Below, one piece after another: positions 1 to 9,439 of a stretch of 64,000 bases of DNA. The stretch comes from Herbaspirillum rubrisubalbicans. GTDB taxonomy: Bacteria; Pseudomonadota; Gammaproteobacteria; Burkholderiales; Burkholderiaceae_D. How positions within the stretch are numbered: position 1 is the first letter of the stretch; every line of letters starts with the position of its first letter. The notes under the pieces were generated by a model. It did not search any database and was not told where the DNA came from. It saw only the letters and a list, made by a program, of their open reading frames with translations. The stretch is from the NCBI RefSeq assembly GCF_003719195.1, contig NZ_CP024996.1:2790001-2854000 (forward strand), read 5' to 3'. Both the position numbers and the translations under genes were made by a program.

Positions 1-2
1 AC

Positions 3-1748
3 CAGGCTCGCGCCGACGGCAAATACCAGAACAACTTTTCGTCCACCATTGTCAACGGCCTGATCGGCGGTTTCTCCATCGAACAGGCGCAACAGGAGAC
101 CTTGCTGGCCGTGGTGGTGGACACACCGGCCAACTGGCAATCGTTCACGCCCGACTATTTCCATCCGGAGACCGCCAGCTTCACCGCCAATGCGGGTGCC
201 ATGCTCTACCAGCCGTCCGGTGTGAACGTCGTGTTCGCCGCCGATCCATCCGGCACGCCGTTCTTCGTGAAGTTGTCGGCCAGTATGCAGACACTGCCAG
301 AAGCCGGTGCCATTGTGGTGGTCAGCCGTGCCCAGAACGAATCGGAACTGCCCGAGATCCAGAACATCATCTCGGCCAGCGGCAGCAAATGCGCTACACC
401 CTCGGGCTGGGAAGCCAGCTCGCGCGTCGGCAACAACTATTCCACCAGCTTCGGCGACAACCAGAGCTATTCCTTCGGCAAGAACTCGGTCATCACGGCA
501 GCCGGCAGCGACGGCAATGCCACGTCCGTCTACAACACCGCGGTGGGTATCGTCTCTAGGCAGTACGGTACCGGCTTCTTCGGCAATGCAAGCTATGCGC
601 AGGGCGCCAGCTACAACTATTCCGTGGCGGAAGGCCTGGCCGGCGCGACCACGCTCAACGCCAGCCAGCAGGAAACCCAGCTCGACGACATTGGCGCGAC
701 CACTGGTGGCGGTCCGGACGCAGCGGTCCAGCTCACCCCGACGCCGCCGGTACCTGGGGTCGTCGGACTGAGCCCGATTCCGACGACCGCATCGCTGACG
801 CCACCTGCGCTGGACGATGCCATGAATTCGGCGCTGTCCACGGCGGATGTCAGCACGCCCGACCTCAGTGTGACCACCGTCGTGCCCATGGTGGCCAACA
901 ATCTGCTGCTTAACGTGTCGGAGTCCTATGGTTCCAGCTATACCCAGTCCTGGGCCAACGTGACGTCCTCCGTCGACAACGTCGGCACGACGTTCAACCA
1001 GAGCACGATAGGTACCAGCGTGGCCTGGAACACCATCAACAACGGCAGCAGCGCCGTCAGCAACAACCTGGGATCCAGCCTCAACGTCAACAGCATCGGT
1101 GGCCAGTCGACCAACGTCAATACCTTCCATGGTGACAACATCAGTCTCAACACCATGCTGGGCGACAACACTGACGTCAGCGTGACGGTGGGCGATACCC
1201 GCACTTTCACGAAGCAGCAAGGCAAGATCAACACCAGCACCATCCAGACCGGCGACATCATCAATACCACGACCCAGGGCGGCGCGGTGACCACCACCAA
1301 CACCGTTGGCGGTGTGGTCACCAACACCAACAGCTACTTGGCCGCCGTGTTCGACACCAGCACCTATGCCGGTGCCGTCACCAGTGCCAGCACCCACCTA
1401 GGCATCTACAGCAATGCCGATACCAAACTCGGGCTGGTGACCTCGATGACCACCTATGGCGGAATGGTGACCGACATCACCAACGCACTGGTGGCCCGAT
1501 CCATCATTCAGAACGGCGCGGCCGATAACGTCGTGAAGGAGTTCGCTTCAAAGAGCGAGAGCGACTCCAGCGCCAGCTCGATCGAAAACGAGACATCGGC
1601 ATCGAAGGTCATCATCCGCGAGTACGGGGCCATCGACAAGACTGAGGTCAGCGGCGGTGGTACCCGTACACGGTCCGAACCTGGCGTGCTCGCGACCTAT
1701 ATCGGTGGTGTGGTCAACCACATCAACGAAATGACGACCTTCCTGTGA
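3..1748 (+). CDS. vgrG: VgrG-family T6SS spike protein, C-terminal part (5' end outside window)
   Basis: The reading frame is open from the window edge, so only about 581 C-terminal residues are present. The protein forms the trimeric spike at the tip of the T6SS tube. The early segment reads like the end of the VgrG core: ADGKYQNNF, then a conserved SRAQNESELPEIQ stretch. Next come aromatic/glycine motifs (VGNNYSTSFGDNQSYSFG) known in long-tailed Vgr proteins. A Pro-rich linker (about residues 235-265 of this fragment) leads into about 250 residues of Thr/Ser/Asn/Gly-rich sequence with a loose 10-12-residue period (GDIINTTTQGGAVTTTNTVG), as expected of a beta-helical needle extension. The last 75 residues are more charged and could bind a partner. 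DUF2169, pentapeptide, DUF3540 and PAAR-like genes follow, the standard VgrG accessory set. Identity is inferred from motifs and context; the N-terminal domain cannot be seen. Confidence 0.8.
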   Translation, partial: QARADGKYQNNFSSTIVNGLIGGFSIEQAQQETLLAVVVDTPANWQSFTPDYFHPETASFTANAGAMLYQPSGVNVVFAADPSGTPFFVKLSASMQTLPEAGAIVVVSRAQNESELPEIQNIISASGSKCATPSGWEASSRVGNNYSTSFGDNQSYSFGKNSVITAAGSDGNATSVYNTAVGIVSRQYGTGFFGNASYAQGASYNYSVAEGLAGATTLNASQQETQLDDIGATTGGGPDAAVQLTPTPPVPGVVGLSPIPTTASLTPPALDDAMNSALSTADVSTPDLSVTTVVPMVANNLLLNVSESYGSSYTQSWANVTSSVDNVGTTFNQSTIGTSVAWNTINNGSSAVSNNLGSSLNVNSIGGQSTNVNTFHGDNISLNTMLGDNTDVSVTVGDTRTFTKQQGKINTSTIQTGDIINTTTQGGAVTTTNTVGGVVTNTNSYLAAVFDTSTYAGAVTSASTHLGIYSNADTKLGLVTSMTTYGGMVTDITNALVARSIIQNGAADNVVKEFASKSESDSSASSIENETSASKVIIREYGAIDKTEVSGGGTRTRSEPGVLATYIGGVVNHINEMTTFL

Positions 1749-1755
1749 ACCGACC

Positions 1756-4491
1756 ATGAAACACATCAAACCGACCACACTGGGCCTGATGAAGAAGCCC
1801 TACCAGCTCAGGGGCCAGCACTATCTGGTCGTCAGTGCGCTCGGCTTCTTCAGGCTGGGCGTCGCCTATACCAGTGATGCTCAGGATCAGAATTTCCGGT
1901 TCCTGCCAGACAGCCAGCAATGGCAGAAACTGCTGCATGTCCTGCCCGCCGGTCAGGCGGTGGATGAGATCATGCCCAAGGCGCGCAGCGAGGTGCTGCT
2001 GACGGCCAGCGCCCATGCACCGCAAGGCAAGCCGGTGACGGAACTGACCGTCAGCTTGCAGCTGGAATCCTGGAGGAAACAATTGCGCGTCATCGGTGAT
2101 CGTCGCTGGGTCAACAGTCTGTTGCCACTCTACCAGGTGTCCGAACCAGCCCCGTTCACGCAGATGCCGTTGAGCTGGGAACGCGCCTATGGCGGTCCCC
2201 GGCACACTGCCAACCCGCAAGGCCGCGGCTATACCGGCCATGCGATGTCGGCGCTGTTCGGGGTCAACAGAGGCGTGCTGCCCAATCTGGAAGATCCGCA
2301 CGCGCCGGTTTTGTCCCCGGCCAAGGCCTATGCGCCGGCCGGCGTCGGACCGCTGCCGCTGCACTGGAGCCCTCGCCGCGAGCGGTTTGGCAGCTTCGAC
2401 CAGCACTGGATCGAGCACGACGCGCCAGGCCTTGCCGCCGACACCGATCCACTCGCCTTCAACCGGGCACCAGCCGACCAATGGCTGCCGCAGCCCCTGG
2501 TCGGCGGCGAAGCGTATTGCCTGGAGCACCTGCACCCGCAGCACCCGCGCATCGCCGGCGTGCTGCCCGGTTTTGTGGCGCGCGGCTTCGTCCAGCGGCA
2601 TGGTGGCGAGCTTGAGGAAGTAGCACTGCAGCCCGATACGGTGTGGTTCTTCCCGGAACAGGACATCGGCCTGTTGATCTATCACGGACAGATCGAGATC
2701 GACGATGCGGAAGCGCAGGACATCACGGCCGTCATGGTCGCCTATGAAGATGCGCAGGCGCCACGGTCGATGCAGCATTACCGGGACGTGTTCGCGTTGC
2801 GCTCTGACGCCGACACCGCGCCTCTGCACCTGTACAACGAGAGCCAGCTAGCGCCGCTGCCCGGTGACGCCGTGCTGGCTGGGCGCGAGGCGCAGCGGCA
2901 GGCCGAGGCGCTGGCGCGCCAGGCCAGGGTGGAGACGGCCACCGCCGGTATCCAGCAGGACCTATGTGAACGATACGACCTGCCCTTGCCGACGCCCGGG
3001 GTGCCAGCGGGACCCGTGGCAATGCAGACAGCTGATACCAGCGCCCGCCTCAGCGCCCAGGAAATCGCCGACGGTGACTTCGACCTTACCGGTGTGGTTG
3101 CGCAGGCCAGAGCGCGTGCCGACCAGGCGCGCACGCACGGGGAGCAGCAGATGGCCCGGCTGCAGCAGATGAAGGCCGAACTGCAGGCCACCTATGGTGA
3201 GCACGCCGGGACGGCCACAGAGCATAGGCTGGCAGGCGACACCGTCGCACAGAAGAATGCCGCCTTCGACCTGGCCTGCGTACCCGCCTACGACCTGCTG
3301 CCTGCCGACAGCCAGGCGCTTGCGCTGGCGCCGGCCGTTGACGCGATGCTGGCCAACCTGAAGCTGCCTGCGCCACAGGATCCGGCGGTCATCGCGTCGC
3401 TGCGTGAGAAATTCAGCCAGTCGCTGTTGCAGCTACCTGCCTTGCGCCGCCGTGGCCGGCATGCCGCGATGACACCGAGCGCGCCGGCACAGGCCCTGGC
3501 ACCGGAAGTCGCCGCATGGCTGGGTCTGCAGATACGGCAATGGCATCAGGGCGGCGCCCTGCTGGCGGGTCGTGATCTGGCCGGCATTGATCTGCGCGAG
3601 GCCGATCTGCGTGGTGCGGATCTGCGCGAAGTCATGCTGGAACAGGCCGATCTGCGCGGTGCTTGTCTGGCCGGTGCCAATCTGGAGGGCGCCGTGCTGT
3701 GCGGTGCCATGCTCGACGGTGCCGATTTCACCGATGCCCGCCTGCATCACGCCAATCTGTGCGCTTCCAGCGCCGCGGGTACCTGCTTTGCCGGTGCCGA
3801 CCTGCGCCAGGCGCGCGTCAGCCATGCCCGCTGGCAGGGCAGCACGCTGCGCGCAGCACGGCTCAATGACTGCCTGGCCCAGCACATCGACCTGACGTCC
3901 GCCTGCCTGGACCTGGCGGACTTGCGCGGCGCCAGCCTGCTGCAGGCGCAGGCGCCGCACAGTAGCTGGCAAGGTGCGTCACTGGACAAGACCGTATTGC
4001 TCAAGGCCGTGCTGGACCATGCCGATTTTTCCCGGGCGCAGCTACAGCGGGTCACCCTGCTCGATGCCAGCCTGGTCGGCAGCCGCTGGCAGGCCGCCAA
4101 CCTGGTCAAGGTGGTCGCCGGCGGCACGGCAGACTGGTCTGGAGCCGATCTGCGCGATCTACGCGCCGCACAGTGCGGTTGGCATGGTGCCCGATTTTGC
4201 GGGGCCGATCTGTCGGACGCGCACTGTCTGCGCTGCACCTTCGATACCTGCGATTTCGATGCGGCGCGACTGCATCGGACCCTGCTGGCCAATTCACGCT
4301 TCATGAACGCCCGCTTCCACCGGGCCGATGCGATGCAAGCCGACTTTTACCAAGCCATGTGTCGCAAGACCGATTTCAGCGACGCCAATCTGCATCTGGC
4401 CAGCCTGATCCAGGCAGACCTGAGCGGGGCCGACCTGACCGGGGCGACACTGACGCAGACGCGCCTGGACGACCAGCGGAGGGCGGCATGA
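1756..4491 (+). CDS. DUF2169 domain protein fused to pentapeptide repeats (T6SS accessory)
   Basis: 911 residues, starting 7 bp after the vgrG stop. Residues 1-300 match DUF2169: an N-terminal LVVSALGFFRLG stretch, then PLSWERAYGGPRHTANPQGRGY. DUF2169 proteins sit beside vgrG and PAAR genes and act as adaptors that load cargo on the spike. A helical, Ala/Gln-rich linker (about 370-480) carries probable coiled coil. From about residue 600 to the end there are many pentapeptide repeats of the A(D/N)LRG type (for example AGIDLREADLRGADLR), which fold into a right-handed quadrilateral beta-helix. The stop overlaps the next start (ATGA), so translation is probably coupled. DUF2169 identity is strong; the client effector is unknown. 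Confidence 0.88.
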   Translation: MKHIKPTTLGLMKKPYQLRGQHYLVVSALGFFRLGVAYTSDAQDQNFRFLPDSQQWQKLLHVLPAGQAVDEIMPKARSEVLLTASAHAPQGKPVTELTVSLQLESWRKQLRVIGDRRWVNSLLPLYQVSEPAPFTQMPLSWERAYGGPRHTANPQGRGYTGHAMSALFGVNRGVLPNLEDPHAPVLSPAKAYAPAGVGPLPLHWSPRRERFGSFDQHWIEHDAPGLAADTDPLAFNRAPADQWLPQPLVGGEAYCLEHLHPQHPRIAGVLPGFVARGFVQRHGGELEEVALQPDTVWFFPEQDIGLLIYHGQIEIDDAEAQDITAVMVAYEDAQAPRSMQHYRDVFALRSDADTAPLHLYNESQLAPLPGDAVLAGREAQRQAEALARQARVETATAGIQQDLCERYDLPLPTPGVPAGPVAMQTADTSARLSAQEIADGDFDLTGVVAQARARADQARTHGEQQMARLQQMKAELQATYGEHAGTATEHRLAGDTVAQKNAAFDLACVPAYDLLPADSQALALAPAVDAMLANLKLPAPQDPAVIASLREKFSQSLLQLPALRRRGRHAAMTPSAPAQALAPEVAAWLGLQIRQWHQGGALLAGRDLAGIDLREADLRGADLREVMLEQADLRGACLAGANLEGAVLCGAMLDGADFTDARLHHANLCASSAAGTCFAGADLRQARVSHARWQGSTLRAARLNDCLAQHIDLTSACLDLADLRGASLLQAQAPHSSWQGASLDKTVLLKAVLDHADFSRAQLQRVTLLDASLVGSRWQAANLVKVVAGGTADWSGADLRDLRAAQCGWHGARFCGADLSDAHCLRCTFDTCDFDAARLHRTLLANSRFMNARFHRADAMQADFYQAMCRKTDFSDANLHLASLIQADLSGADLTGATLTQTRLDDQRRAA

Positions 4492-5576
4492 GCCACGACA
4501 CGATCCATGCTGGGTTCTACAACGAGATCGACAAGGCCAGGCGTATGGCCCGACCAGTGCATCAGAGCAACTTCCAGGGCCTGCGGCTGTCCGGCCGCGA
4601 TCTGCGTGGTCTCACCTTCAACCACGTCGATCTGCGCGGCAGTCGCCTGGTGCAGTGCGACCTGAGTGAGACGAGCTTCATCGACTGCGACCTCAGCAGT
4701 ATCGATCTGAGCGGGAGCACGCTGTGCAAGACTGCGTTCATCCGCTGCCGGATGCCGCAGGCGGTGCTGCCAACGGCGTATCTGAAATGGCTGACGATGA
4801 TCAAGTGCGACCTGCGTGGTAGCCGCTGGCAGCAGTCGCACTGGCACCTGTGCACCGTCAGCGAATGCGATTTCTCCGCCACAGACCTGCGCGACGCCCG
4901 GCTCGAACGCAGCAGTTTCCACCAGTGCCAGACCGATGGCGCAGACCTAAGCCGCGTCGTTTTGGAGCGCGCGTCCCTGCAAGGCATCGATTTCCAGGGC
5001 GTGACGATGACCGGCCTGCGCGCCCAGGGCAGCGTGCTGGCCAAGGCCGACCTGCGCGGCAAGGCGCTGTCCGGTATACAGCTGCAGCGCTGCATGTTCA
5101 CCGACAGCCTGCTCGACGACACCGACCTGCAAGGTGCCGACCTGAGCCAGTCCAGTTTCATGGGAGCACGCCTGGTGCGCACCAATCTGCAAGGCGTGCT
5201 GGCCAGCCACGGCATGTTTGCCAAGGCGACGCTGCAGCAGGCCAACATGGCACAGGGCGACTTCCACAGTGCCATCTTCCATCAGGCCACGCTGCTGGAT
5301 TGCAGGCTGAACGACGCCTGCTTCAGTAGCGCCGTGTTCAGCAAGAGCCGGCTGTCCGGTCTAAGTTTCGCGCGCAGCGATCTCCGTTACAGCCAGTTCG
5401 ACCATGCGCGCGGCCGGGATCTGACGTTCGACCACGCCCGCCTCGATCACAGCAATTTCCATGATGCGCAGCTAGAACAATGCACCTTCGCGGGGGCAGA
5501 CAGGAAAACCATGCGCTTGACCGACGACGCCCTGCTGGCGGCGCAGGCAAGAACACTCTCGACGGAGGAAACATGA
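4488..5576 (+). CDS. Pentapeptide-repeat protein (T6SS accessory)
   Basis: 362 residues from the ATG at 4488, which overlaps the preceding stop; the open frame extends further upstream but that part lies inside the previous gene. Almost the whole protein is pentapeptide repeats (GRDLRGLTFNHVDLRGSRL and onward), predicting a rod-like beta-helix. There is no signal peptide or membrane segment. Placed between the DUF2169-pentapeptide gene and the DUF3540 gene, it belongs to the VgrG-associated module. It may be a structural scaffold for effector loading, but its exact role is not established. It ends in an ATGATG overlap with the DUF3540 gene. Confidence 0.85.
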   Translation: MSHDTIHAGFYNEIDKARRMARPVHQSNFQGLRLSGRDLRGLTFNHVDLRGSRLVQCDLSETSFIDCDLSSIDLSGSTLCKTAFIRCRMPQAVLPTAYLKWLTMIKCDLRGSRWQQSHWHLCTVSECDFSATDLRDARLERSSFHQCQTDGADLSRVVLERASLQGIDFQGVTMTGLRAQGSVLAKADLRGKALSGIQLQRCMFTDSLLDDTDLQGADLSQSSFMGARLVRTNLQGVLASHGMFAKATLQQANMAQGDFHSAIFHQATLLDCRLNDACFSSAVFSKSRLSGLSFARSDLRYSQFDHARGRDLTFDHARLDHSNFHDAQLEQCTFAGADRKTMRLTDDALLAAQARTLSTEET

Positions 5577-6130
5577 TGCACGCTATCGAATCAACGCAGG
5601 CCACCCCCGCTCCGCTCGGCCCCAACTGGTCCGAAGCGCAGGTGGTGCTGGAACTGAACGACGGCAACTATCTGCTCGATGACGGCCGGGTTGCGCAGCA
5701 GGCATTGTCCTGCCTGCTCAAGCCATGCGTCGGTGACAAGGCATTGATCACGGTCTGCCAGCACGGCGACATCTACATCCTGCACCTGCTGCAGCGCCAG
5801 CGCGGCACCAGCGCCTGCCTGAACCTGCCCGGCGTACAGCAGTTGACCATCACCCAGCCGCAGATCGGCATTGTGGCCACGGGCGACCTGGGCCTGGCGG
5901 CGCTGGGCGACGTGGAAGTCACGGCCAGTAGCGGCGTGCTGCGTCTGAACGCCCGCAACCTGTTCACCACCGTCAGTGAGAGCCTGGTGGAAAACGTGCA
6001 GCACTACATCGGCCGCGTCGGGCAATACCTGCTGGACGTCACGGACCTGTTCCGCGTGCATGGGCAGCAGACCAGCATCACAGCCGAGCAAGACGTCAAG
6101 ATCGATGCCGAGCGCATCAGCCTGGGCTGA
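5573..6130 (+). CDS. DUF3540 domain protein (T6SS accessory)
   Basis: 185 residues from the first ATG of an ATGATG pair at 5573, preceded by GGAGG-like sequence and overlapping the previous stop by 4 bp. The sequence (AVLEL-type N-terminus, GVLRLNARNLFTTVSESLVE near the middle, and a C-terminal QDVKIDAERISLG) fits DUF3540, found in VgrG-DUF2169-DUF3540-DUF4150 modules. It is soluble and beta-rich, and the C-terminal part resembles a short gp5/VgrG-like strand repeat. Its likely role is assembly of the spike or of its cargo, inferred from conserved neighbourhood only. Confidence 0.8.
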   Translation: MMHAIESTQATPAPLGPNWSEAQVVLELNDGNYLLDDGRVAQQALSCLLKPCVGDKALITVCQHGDIYILHLLQRQRGTSACLNLPGVQQLTITQPQIGIVATGDLGLAALGDVEVTASSGVLRLNARNLFTTVSESLVENVQHYIGRVGQYLLDVTDLFRVHGQQTSITAEQDVKIDAERISLG

Positions 6131-6156
6131 GCGCCCCCAATCACGAGGAGAGTGCA

Positions 6157-6549
6157 ATGTTTGCCAACACCAGCCTGGGCGTCATGAACATGGCCGCGCC
6201 CGATGTCTGCAAGACGCCACCGCTGGCCGAACCGTTGCCGTATCCGAACATCGCGCTGTCGACCACGCATATTCCGACAGTGCCCAACGTGATCATCTGC
6301 GGCGGCTTCGCGGAAAACCTGCTGACCCCGGGCACCATCAGTAACGGCGATGAGCCTGGCGTGATGGGCGGCGTGGTGTCGCAGGTGTTCATCGGCCCGG
6401 ATGCTTCCACCCTTGGCAGTTTCAAGGTGATGATGGGCGAAGCGTTTGCCTCGCACTTGACCGGCCTGACCGCGCAGAACGGCAAGGTGGCCAATGCCGT
6501 CGGCGCCACGCTGGTACCGGCCCAGACCTGCGTGGTGATCCTGAGTTGA
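6157..6549 (+). CDS. DUF4150 PAAR-like tip protein
   Basis: 130 residues with a GAGGAGAG ribosome site just upstream. DUF4150 proteins are PAAR-like cones that cap the VgrG spike. Diagnostic features visible here are the N-terminal MNMAAPDVCKTP segment, the SNGDEPG loop, a GGVVSQVF strand and the conserved C-terminal VGATLVPAQTCVVI. No effector domain is fused, so cargo would have to be carried by another protein, consistent with the adaptor genes just upstream. Confidence 0.85.
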   Translation: MFANTSLGVMNMAAPDVCKTPPLAEPLPYPNIALSTTHIPTVPNVIICGGFAENLLTPGTISNGDEPGVMGGVVSQVFIGPDASTLGSFKVMMGEAFASHLTGLTAQNGKVANAVGATLVPAQTCVVILS

Positions 6550-6551
6550 CC

Positions 6552-7067
6552 ATGCAGATTCGAATCCGCCTCCGGCCCTCGCTGCCACGCTTGCAGACCC
6601 TGCTCCTGCTGGCCATGCTGTCCGGCTGCGCCAGTGCACCGCCTTCTACCGGCCTGCAGACCATCCTCATCTCGGCCACGGCCGGCGCCAACCAGAACAA
6701 TGCCACGGCCATTGATCTGGTGTTCGTCTACAACATCAACGTCCTGCCTCTACTGCCCAAGACAGGACCTGCCTGGTTCGCTGGCAAGGACGCGCTGGTA
6801 GCTGGGCTGGCGACCTCGCTGGAGGTCGTGAGCCTGCAGATCCCGCCGATGCACCTGGTCAATATGCCCAAAGACCACGGCTTCCCGGCCGGCTATCGCA
6901 AGGCCATCGGTGTCTACGCCTATGCCAACTATGTCGCTGCTGCGGGCCAGCCGATGTTCAACCTGACGCCTTATGGCGCAGTCGGCATCACGCTCGCGCC
7001 GGATGCGGTCACGCTCACGGGCGCGCCGCCCAAGGGCTGGTTGGGCAATCTGATGAGCCTGTTCTAG
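6552..7067 (+). CDS. Outer-membrane lipoprotein, probable divergent TssJ
   Basis: 171 residues from the ATG at 6552, two bases after the DUF4150 stop; an in-frame TTG two codons earlier is less likely. The N-terminus has a basic, hydrophobic signal ending in a lipobox, LSGC, so Cys is lipidated. TssJ is the T6SS lipoprotein that holds TssM at the outer membrane, and its gene commonly precedes tssK, which is exactly the position here. The mature part (AIDLVFVYNIN, LVAGLATSLEVVSLQIPP) is compatible with a small beta-sandwich but lacks an obvious classical TssJ signature. Lipoprotein status is seen; the TssJ assignment is inferred from synteny. Confidence 0.55.
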   Translation: MQIRIRLRPSLPRLQTLLLLAMLSGCASAPPSTGLQTILISATAGANQNNATAIDLVFVYNINVLPLLPKTGPAWFAGKDALVAGLATSLEVVSLQIPPMHLVNMPKDHGFPAGYRKAIGVYAYANYVAAAGQPMFNLTPYGAVGITLAPDAVTLTGAPPKGWLGNLMSLF

Positions 7068-7110
7068 GGCCGGCACGCCGATTGATGAACGACGACACGA
7101 TGAACAAGGA

Positions 7111-8580
7111 ATGAATGCGATGAACAGCGCCATGAACAGCTCTTCCCTTTCTGCACCGGCACCGTCCCGCTTGCCGGATGCTGTGCAATGGTCGGAAGGC
7201 ATGTTGCTCGGACCCCAGCACATGCAACAGAACGATATCTACTGGCAGGAGCATCTGCGTCACCGGCTGGCGTGCATCGCGCCGCATTTCTGGGGTGTAC
7301 GCCACCTGGCGGTACAACTGGTCAGGGACACCATTGTCGTCAGCGAACTGGAATGCGTGCTGCCCAATGGCGTGACGCTGTGCCACCCCGGGAATTTCAT
7401 ACGCCAGCCCGACCCGCTGCTGCAGCTCGACGTCAGCGCCTGCCGTGCCGGCGAGCCTCCCATGCGCCTGTGGCTGATGGTGCCGGAGCGCAGCCAGGCT
7501 GCAGCACGCCAGACCGACCCCGGGCGACGCTACGACTCGCAGGTCGGCCTGATGACCGCCGACGAGAATACCGGCGACGGCGATATCCCCGTGGGACGCC
7601 TGCAGCTACGCTACGAACTGGTGCTGAGCCGCACCAACCCGGCGCCCGGACAAGGCGCCTGCCCCTTGCTGGAGGTGACGCGGGATGCACAAGGACTGTT
7701 GCGCATCGACGATTACCTGCCGCCGATGACCTGCCTATCGGCCAGCAGCCACCTGGGCACGGCCGGTCTGCTCAGCCAGCTCAATGCCCGTCATGAACGC
7801 TGGTGGAGTCAGGCCCAGCAACTGGCCAGCGAAGCCAGTGGCTACGGCCTGGATGGCAAGCTCAACAGCGCCGGCCTGCGCAACCAGATGGTGGCGCGCC
7901 ATCTGGGCGGTGCGCTGCCGTCGCTGTCGGCTCTGCTGCATGCGGCCAGCCACCCGGAGCGGCTGTACCAGTGCCTGGCCGAGGTGGTCGGGCATGTGGC
8001 CCAGTTTGCTACCTCGCCGCTGCCGCTGAAGATGTCGCCTTACCAGCATGACGACTGCCTGGCGCAGTTCCGGGCCGCACTGCGCTATATCGACGAAACC
8101 CTAGCGGCGGAAATGGACCGAGTGCAGCAGGATCGTCTGCGGGCGCCGCGCGCCGAGTACGAGGTCATTGCCTTCCAGGCGCAGGAGCACGGCGGCTTTA
8201 GCTGCAAGCTGCCGCCACAGATCGACAATGATCTGATCATCGAGATCAAGCCGCGGGATGGCCAGAGCAGCGCCGATGTCGGCCGCTGGCTGAAGCAGGC
8301 GGACATCGCAGGCATCAGCCTGATCCCGCAGCTGCAACGCCAGCGGGTACCGGGCGCCCGGGTGCGCCCGCTGGACACGGATGAAGTCACCCGCCAACAG
8401 TTGCCGGCGCTGGCCGATCTGTTCGTCGTCGAAAACCGGGTGGTCGATCTGGCCGACACGGGAAGAAGCAAGCTCTTCGCCGCCGAGCAGTCGCTGTTCA
8501 TCCAGGGTCATGCCGGCCCGCATACACCTGCGGCCATCTTCCTGTATCAGAAAGTCAGCGAAGGCAGCGACACCGTCTGA
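7111..8580 (+). CDS. tssK: T6SS baseplate protein TssK
   Basis: 489 residues, slightly longer than the usual ~450. TssK is the trimeric baseplate subunit that links the baseplate to the TssL/TssM membrane complex. The diagnostic N-terminus is VQWSEGMLLGPQHMQQNDIYWQ cut short as EGMLLGPQHMQQND, matching the TssK motif W..GM.L.PQHFQ. The C-terminal part has the expected IEIKP and LFVVENR regions. Several ATGs occur at the start; the first, at 7111, has AAGGA immediately upstream, while the ATG at 7123 is also possible. It is followed at 7 bp by tssL. Confidence 0.95.
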   Translation: MNAMNSAMNSSSLSAPAPSRLPDAVQWSEGMLLGPQHMQQNDIYWQEHLRHRLACIAPHFWGVRHLAVQLVRDTIVVSELECVLPNGVTLCHPGNFIRQPDPLLQLDVSACRAGEPPMRLWLMVPERSQAAARQTDPGRRYDSQVGLMTADENTGDGDIPVGRLQLRYELVLSRTNPAPGQGACPLLEVTRDAQGLLRIDDYLPPMTCLSASSHLGTAGLLSQLNARHERWWSQAQQLASEASGYGLDGKLNSAGLRNQMVARHLGGALPSLSALLHAASHPERLYQCLAEVVGHVAQFATSPLPLKMSPYQHDDCLAQFRAALRYIDETLAAEMDRVQQDRLRAPRAEYEVIAFQAQEHGGFSCKLPPQIDNDLIIEIKPRDGQSSADVGRWLKQADIAGISLIPQLQRQRVPGARVRPLDTDEVTRQQLPALADLFVVENRVVDLADTGRSKLFAAEQSLFIQGHAGPHTPAAIFLYQKVSEGSDTV

Positions 8581-8587
8581 GGTCACG

Positions 8588-9433
8588 ATGAATCAAGCGC
8601 CAATCCCACAATGGACATCCACCGATGCGGCCCCGGCAGCATCGGGGTCCGTGCTATTGGCCAGCTTCACTGCGTTCTACGAAGAGCTGGCGGCCATCAG
8701 ACGTTGCCAGCGCGCCGGCACGCTGGCCGCTTACCTGGCGCCGGACGGTGCCAGCCTGTCCGCGCCCGACTATGCCACCCGTACCGCGGCGCGCCTGCTA
8801 CGGCTGATGCGCGAGCAATATCTGGCGTTCCGGCGCCAGGGTTCTGCCCAGCAGATCAAGATGCACAACACGACGCTCTACCTCATGGCGGCACTGGCCG
8901 ATGAGGTGCTGCTGCTGGAATTGTCGTGGCCGGGAGCCGAGCACTGGTTTCCGGTGTTGCTGGAAAACCAGATGTTCAAGACCCGGCATTCGGGACAGAT
9001 GTTCTTCGAACTGGCCGACAAGCTCATCGCTGGCGGCGACGAGGATCCGCTTCGCGCCGACCTGGCCAGCGTCTTTCTGCTGACGCTTCAACTCGGCTTC
9101 AAGGGCCAGCACCGCACGCCGGAAGGTGCGAAGGCGCTGGAACGCTACTGCCACGCCTTGTTCCGCATCGCCGATGGCGGCGCGCGTCGGCTGGAGCAGC
9201 CCGCCCCATCCCGCGATACCGATTGGCAGCACAGTGTGGCTGGCATCGCCCTGCCAGCACCGGGCTTCGTACAAGCCTATCAACACAATATTACCGATGG
9301 GCAGGACCTCCGGCTGGCGCCTGTGTCGCGCTGGCGGCGTGCCATGAAGTTGGCGCTGCTGGGCTACCTGATCCTGTCCACGCTGATCTGGATCGTGCTG
9401 CTCTACCCGCCCGATCACCTATGGAAGCCCTGA
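8588..9433 (+). CDS. tssL: T6SS inner-membrane protein TssL (DotU family)
   Basis: 281 residues from the ATG at 8588. The cytoplasmic DotU domain spans residues 20-230 and includes LMAALADEVLLLELSW and LASVFLLTLQLGFKGQ, both family hallmarks. One transmembrane helix lies near the C-terminus (about 254-273, LALLGYLILSTLIWIVLL), so it is a short tail-anchored form without a fused OmpA/peptidoglycan-binding domain. It partners TssM and TssJ in the trans-envelope complex. The peptidoglycan anchor would have to come from another protein, possibly the SPOR-like gene at 19288. Confidence 0.95.
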   Translation: MNQAPIPQWTSTDAAPAASGSVLLASFTAFYEELAAIRRCQRAGTLAAYLAPDGASLSAPDYATRTAARLLRLMREQYLAFRRQGSAQQIKMHNTTLYLMAALADEVLLLELSWPGAEHWFPVLLENQMFKTRHSGQMFFELADKLIAGGDEDPLRADLASVFLLTLQLGFKGQHRTPEGAKALERYCHALFRIADGGARRLEQPAPSRDTDWQHSVAGIALPAPGFVQAYQHNITDGQDLRLAPVSRWRRAMKLALLGYLILSTLIWIVLLYPPDHLWKP

Positions 9434-9439
9434 CGCCTC

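Noticed and set aside
1723..2829. 368-codon minus-strand open frame opposite the DUF2169 gene
   Set aside because: DUF2169 features and downstream gene overlaps fix the coding strand as plus; the shadow has no ribosome site or family match.
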